Shown here in pieces: positions 1 through 64,000 of a stretch of 64,000 bases of DNA. The stretch is from Serinus canaria (taxonomy: Eukaryota > Chordata > Aves > Passeriformes > Fringillidae). The notes under the pieces were generated by a model. That model searched no databases, was not told where the DNA came from, and worked only from the letters and a program-made list of their open reading frames with translations. Each line of letters opens with the position of its first letter. Position 1 is the stretch's first letter. Location: the NCBI RefSeq assembly GCF_022539315.1, contig NC_066314.1, positions 65,953,543 to 66,017,542 on the forward strand, given 5' to 3'. Position numbers and translations under genes: made by a program.

Positions 1-1949
1 ATTATTTTTTTCCTTAGAACTGTTCTGCTGTAACTGTATTGTAACAGACATGATCAAGTCATTTCCTTAAGCTTTTTCTCCAGAGACAAGAGCTTTTCTG
101 TATCACAGCACAGTTCCATCACAAAGAAATTTGTTTCTTTAGAAGTTGTCAATGCTACTGTTAGCCTTTACTTTCACTTTTCCCTTCCCTCCATTTTAGC
201 ACAATGTTCACTAGAGAAAAATGGGATTACTTATTTTAATATGCAACAAAGTGCAGTTATTTTTCAAACATAAGATTGTTCATTTAAGAAATGCAGAAAA
301 CTTTCTGCTAAAAATACATCATTCAATTCTCATTGTTTAAATGGTAAATGAAGTTAATTTTAGATCTGTATTTATTACACCCTTTTCTTAGTATTTTCTG
401 CCCTTTTTGGAACACATGTAAAAATTTGGTTTATTTTTCTCATGCTGGATAAACCTCAAACTAACACACCACCAAAAAACTCTAACAGTGTCGTGCCCTC
501 ATGAGAATCCTGCCTTGTAATAATTAAACTGCACACAGTTTCCCATTTTTAGTTGTGTGTGTACTGGTGGTATCTGGCTATTGGCAGCTCTCTCTGTTTA
601 CACTGGAGGAATTATCCCCTATTATTCAAGCTTGGATGATGGATGTGCATCTGTGGCCTCAGATGGAGTAGGAAGGAGGAACACAACCATTGCATCCTCC
701 AAAGCTGCACCATGGACCTTGTCCCAGGGAGCCTGGGGAGCCCAAGGACAGAGGCACTAACCAGGTTCCCCCACCATGGGTTTGTTTCCAACTTGAGAAA
801 AAAGTCTTTTCAGCTTTGCCATGGGGTACAAACCCTCTGGCTGTGCTTTCACTGAGCACGAGAAACCTCTCCAGCACAGAGCTGAAGGGAGATGGCTCTG
901 AAACCTTTGTGAGACATTCATATAAAGGAGACCTCTTGTCCCTTGGTCCATCCCAGCTGTGTGACAGGTCATAGCAATGTTTCTTGGTGCTGCGTGGATG
1001 CTGGGAATGTGGTGGTCAGCATTTGATGCCTGAGCCTATGGATGCTGCTCCAGCTCCCCAACAAGTGCCAGCAGCCTGCCAGTGTCAGCCTGTCCCTGCT
1101 GGGACTCACACCACTGTTCTGTGTCCCTCAATGTCATTTGAAAGGCTTTTGGCACATTTTTAAAGCTAAAGAACAGCAAGCATCCTTTTGCACAGCCTCA
1201 CACTTAAGAAGGCTACTTCTAAATAGGGGTCTCAAGAAAAAAAAAAAAAAAGAGTACCATAATTTCATTAATTTTAAAAACCAACTTCAGCCTGAGAGTT
1301 TCTGTTCATGGTCCCACACAGCACAGGAACAGCATCTGTGCAGGTATGGAGCTGTGAAGGAAAACACTTGCCACCAATGATCCAACACCTACATCACAAC
1401 ATTCCCTTTTTGGAAAGGGGTAGCTCTGGACTAGCTCCCCAGTTAGATACATGATGTACATGCCAGATGTTAACTCCTGTTTTCCTTCACCGAGGAGGAA
1501 TGCAGTTTGCAACCTCCAAGACAGCTTGGTGATGTGAATGAAACCAACAACATGGTAAGGACTCTAAGAAGTCACTTCAAAATTGTGCTTGAGACATATA
1601 ATGAAGCAGCAATTTCACCCAGGGAAGGTCCTGGTCTTTCTATAAGCCTGACATCCTCTCCCTTAGCAGATGCTTAACATCTCATCTGCTCAGCTGCTTC
1701 AGAAAGCGGGTCTGAAGGCTTCACCAGCCCTCTTCCTCCTCACCGAGCAATGCACTTCTAATTACATAGACCTGTCGCACCAGGTGAAAGACACGTTAAA
1801 TAGATTCAGCTGTGTGTAGTACCAGCGCGAGTTTGAATTGTCCCCTCTCGTTCTACTTCTCTTCCTGCAGAGGAGTTACCATCCCGATCCTCACCGGCGG
1901 GATGCACCAACTCCAACAACTCCAACACCAACGCTCCTGGGGCACGGAG
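1..1949. other. 5' flank of B4GALNT3, no gene seen
   Basis: AT-rich to mixed intergenic DNA upstream of the CpG island. Short open frames exist but none has a recognisable protein or splice structure. A run of 15 A lies at 1237-1251. Nothing here resembles the end of a neighbouring gene; in mammals CCDC77 lies upstream of B4GALNT3 (established synteny from memory), but no part of it is recognised here. Confidence 0.6.
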
Positions 1950-2205
1950 AGCGGCTGTGAGGGGTGTTCGGAGCTGCCACCGCCACGGAGGCGGCTTTCA
2001 GTGGCCAGGGCGGGAGCGGAGCCCTCCGGCAGCGCTGCCCCGGGGCTGGCCCCGCGGGGCGGAGGCAGGTGCGGGGGGTGGTGGCAGCGGCAGCGCGGGG
2101 CCGGGGCTGCCCGCGGGGGCGGGCGCTGCGCGCACCTGGGCCCGCCCCGCGCCGCGCACGGCGGGAGCGGCGGGGTCGTGCGGCCGGAGCGGTGCGGCCG
2201 GAGCC

Positions 2206-2238
2206 ATGGCCCGGGGCGGCGGGGGCCCGGCGCCCTGA
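2206..2238 (+). CDS. Upstream ORF of 10 codons before the B4GALNT3 start
   Basis: An ATG at 2206 in strong Kozak context (G at -3, G at +4) opens a 10-codon frame rich in Gly and Pro. It stops with TGA at 2236-2238, only 8 nt before the main ATG at 2247. The main ATG has G at -3 but C at +4, a weaker context. If transcription starts upstream of 2206, ribosomes would meet this uORF first, so it could damp translation. The coordinates are read directly; the role is inference. Confidence 0.4.
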   Translation: MARGGGGPAP

Positions 2239-2246
2239 GCGGCGCC

Positions 2247-61788
<59,542 letters not shown>

Positions 61789-64000
61789 CCTTCAACCCCA
61801 GAGCTGTTTGGCAGCACTGTCCACCATCTCATCCAGATGTGCACTTTACTGGGGCATGCAGCTGAGTCCCCAAACTCTTCCTCTGCCTCCAGAGACCTCT
61901 GATGGCATGGCACAGCTGAGGAAGGGGTGATCAGGCTGGTGGAGCAGGAGCTTCTCATGTCAGACACAAGACACGGGATCCGTGTGTGGCTGGGAAGGCC
62001 TGTGGCAGAGGTGTCAAGGGAAACACTTGTATTTCCTGCCATGCAGTCTGGTGGAAGGTACAGTGGGAGAGGTGCCCTGTTTCCTGTTGAGTCTTGCACC
62101 AAACAAACACAAATCCCAGCTAAGTCTAGAATGGTTTATTTAGGGCAATGCAGCTTCTCTTTCAAAACTTGAATGAAAAAGAAAAATAACAAAGAACTCA
62201 CAACTGTCCCCATTTCCTCTCCTTTGCCTTCTCCAGTACCCATTTTGGACAGGAGATGAAAGTTCTCTGATCTGTATTGCACCCACATGCCCATGTGCTG
62301 ACTTAAGGAAATCTGGATGCAGAGGAGCTGATAAGCACTTTAGGCTGCTGGTGCTCAGATGTTTCTCTGTGCTTTTCACTTCGGTCATTATGAAAAGTTG
62401 TGCTCATGTTCAGCAAATTATGGGCTGTGGATGGAGTTGTGAATACATTTCCCTTAGAGGAGCCATGTTTGCCTGTAGCTCGGTGAGGTGGCAAGGGTGA
62501 TCTTACAATTCCACCTAAATTACTGACCTACTGCCTGAGGGTAGTGAAGGGGCTATACAGAGAAGCTAACAGAGCATCTCAGGAGGAACTTTGAAGCCTT
62601 ATCTGACAGACATGTGTTTGTCCTAACAATATCAGGGAAACCCTAGCAGGGAAGAAGTGGCAATATTTTATTAGTTGAAGTATTGTGATTTGTCAGAAGA
62701 GGAGACAGAGTCTTCTGCTCTCAGAATCCTGTACATTTATGCAGCATCTAAAAGTTAATTTAATTTAATAAGTTATGGCCTCACAGTTGTGTCTTGTCAT
62801 AGTTTGACTCTTATGTAGAGAGCAGGCTTCTTGGTTGGAGACCCAACACAGCTGTTGGTGCTTCATCTCTGCAACAGCCCTGGGAGCTCTGGCCTGGTAC
62901 AGAGGAGGTGGCCTCAGGTCTTGGCACATGCACTGGGTGTAACAAACAGTGAGGACAGAAGGGTGTTGAGTGAACAAAAGGATGGGCAAACCCAGGCTGT
63001 CATTGCTGGAAGAGCTGTGGAGAGAGCCCACAGCTGGCCTGGTGCTACAGGGAAGTCTCATCCTCTTAAACTCCTGTTAATGTAAGGCAAGATCTTTTTA
63101 ACCTTTAACCATTTTAGAAGGCTATTTAAACCCAGAAATCCCAGCTCACTCAGTGCTTTACACTGCAGCTTCAGTGTCCCCATACCATGCTGAAAAGGGC
63201 TCAAGCTTGAGGGGAGTGTGACATAGGATGCTGCTCATGGTGCCCAGTTCTGTGGGGAGTTGCTGGGAAGGAGTAATTCTATGTGCAGAACACAAGCACA
63301 GCTGGCTGGTACTAGACTTTTTTGCTCTTTGCTGATGGAGTAGATGCCAATTCAGAGTAGGCATTTATTTGTTACTGTGTCTGTGGTGCTTGACAAGTCC
63401 ATCAAGTTCCGCTATTGCAGTAGAAAACTGAACATACAAGTTCTGGCACGTGAGATAGAAATCATGTCAAGTCATCTGTTTGCATCAGTCTGGGTTTTGT
63501 GAGTGATGGATTTAGAAAAAAATCAACCAGATACCAGAAAGTTCTGTGTAGTGTGCAGCTGTGGTGAGAAGTAAACAGGAGATGGCTGTGTCTCTGAATC
63601 CATGGAGCCTTTGCCAGAATGGAGACAATATCCCAGAAGAGGTAGCCCAAGCCAGAGTAATCTTCCTATTGAGGGGAAATACTTTACCCACACACATACT
63701 AAGAAATTAAATCATGGCAGTTGGTGTGACAAGGAAGAGTCTGACAACAATCAACACTGGTTTTGAAATTTTTCTCTTTTTTTTTTAAATATTATAGGAG
63801 TTTGTGAGACCACAGCCCTGTGATGCAATGTTGCAATAAGCTGTTTCTCCCTGGAATGTGCAGTGTCAGTCATGCTCTCAGTGCAAGTCAGAGCCTGTGC
63901 TTCCCTCAGACACAGGCACAACTCCTCGAGTGTGTAGGTGAGCTGCTTTCCAGGCTCCAGGACTGTGCCTGCACAGCCTGTCCAGGCTGGCTGTGTCACG
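61789..64000 (+). other. B4GALNT3: B4GALNT3 3' UTR and 3' flank
   Basis: No AATAAA is seen on the + strand after the stop. The variant ATTAAA at 63706-63711 is the best polyadenylation candidate but lies 1.9 kb downstream, so the true end is undecided. On the opposite strand AATAAA occurs at about 62135-62140 and could serve a convergent gene. In mammals the convergent neighbour is NINJ2 (synteny from memory), but no NINJ2 coding exon is recognised here. No other gene seen. Confidence 0.5.

Overview
The window is nuclear DNA of a bird, probably a songbird. The evidence is one vertebrate gene with long introns, several textbook CR1 LINE 3' ends, and solo retroviral LTRs of a type I recognise from passerine genomes. 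It is not microbial: there are no operons, tRNA or rRNA genes or CRISPR arrays. I see no sign of a new biological system.

One protein-coding gene fills almost everything. It runs on the + strand from a CpG-rich promoter and first exon at about 1.95-2.6 kb to a stop codon at 61788. Its conceptual product is the bird orthologue of B4GALNT3, beta-1,4-N-acetylgalactosaminyltransferase 3. This is a type II Golgi enzyme that puts GalNAc on terminal GlcNAc to make LacdiNAc. I could place all 20 coding exons by reading across GT/AG splice sites and checking phase. The exon lengths sum to 3165 bp, or 1054 residues plus a stop, with no frameshift or in-frame stop. The protein has a cytosolic Arg-rich tail, one signal anchor, a stem, a PA14 domain, a long fast-evolving acidic linker (mostly one 1000-bp exon), and a C-terminal catalytic domain with recognisable DLH and WGGED motifs.

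Layout: 1-1.95 kb is 5' flank. 1.95-2.6 kb is the CpG island, a small upstream ORF and exon 1. 2.4-40.65 kb is a 38-kb first intron that holds most of the mobile DNA: three minus-strand LTRs plus a fourth with a perfect target-site duplication, five CR1 fragments, an old tRNA-derived SINE candidate, a 180-197 bp tandem array, a 1010-bp-spaced duplication and homopolymer tracts. Exons 2 and 3 lie at 40.65-41.5 kb. Intron 3 (6.5 kb) holds a 34-bp minisatellite. Exons 4-20 are packed into 48.0-61.8 kb, with a fifth LTR in intron 15. From 61.8 kb to the end is 3' UTR and 3' flank.

The items most worth a second look are two perfect hairpins with identical 7-nt spacers (a 21-bp stem in intron 4 and a 16-bp stem beside an LTR), a pair of same-family LTRs in inverted orientation flanking exons 2-15 and sharing a conserved stem-loop, and a strong-context upstream ORF ending 8 nt before the main start codon.
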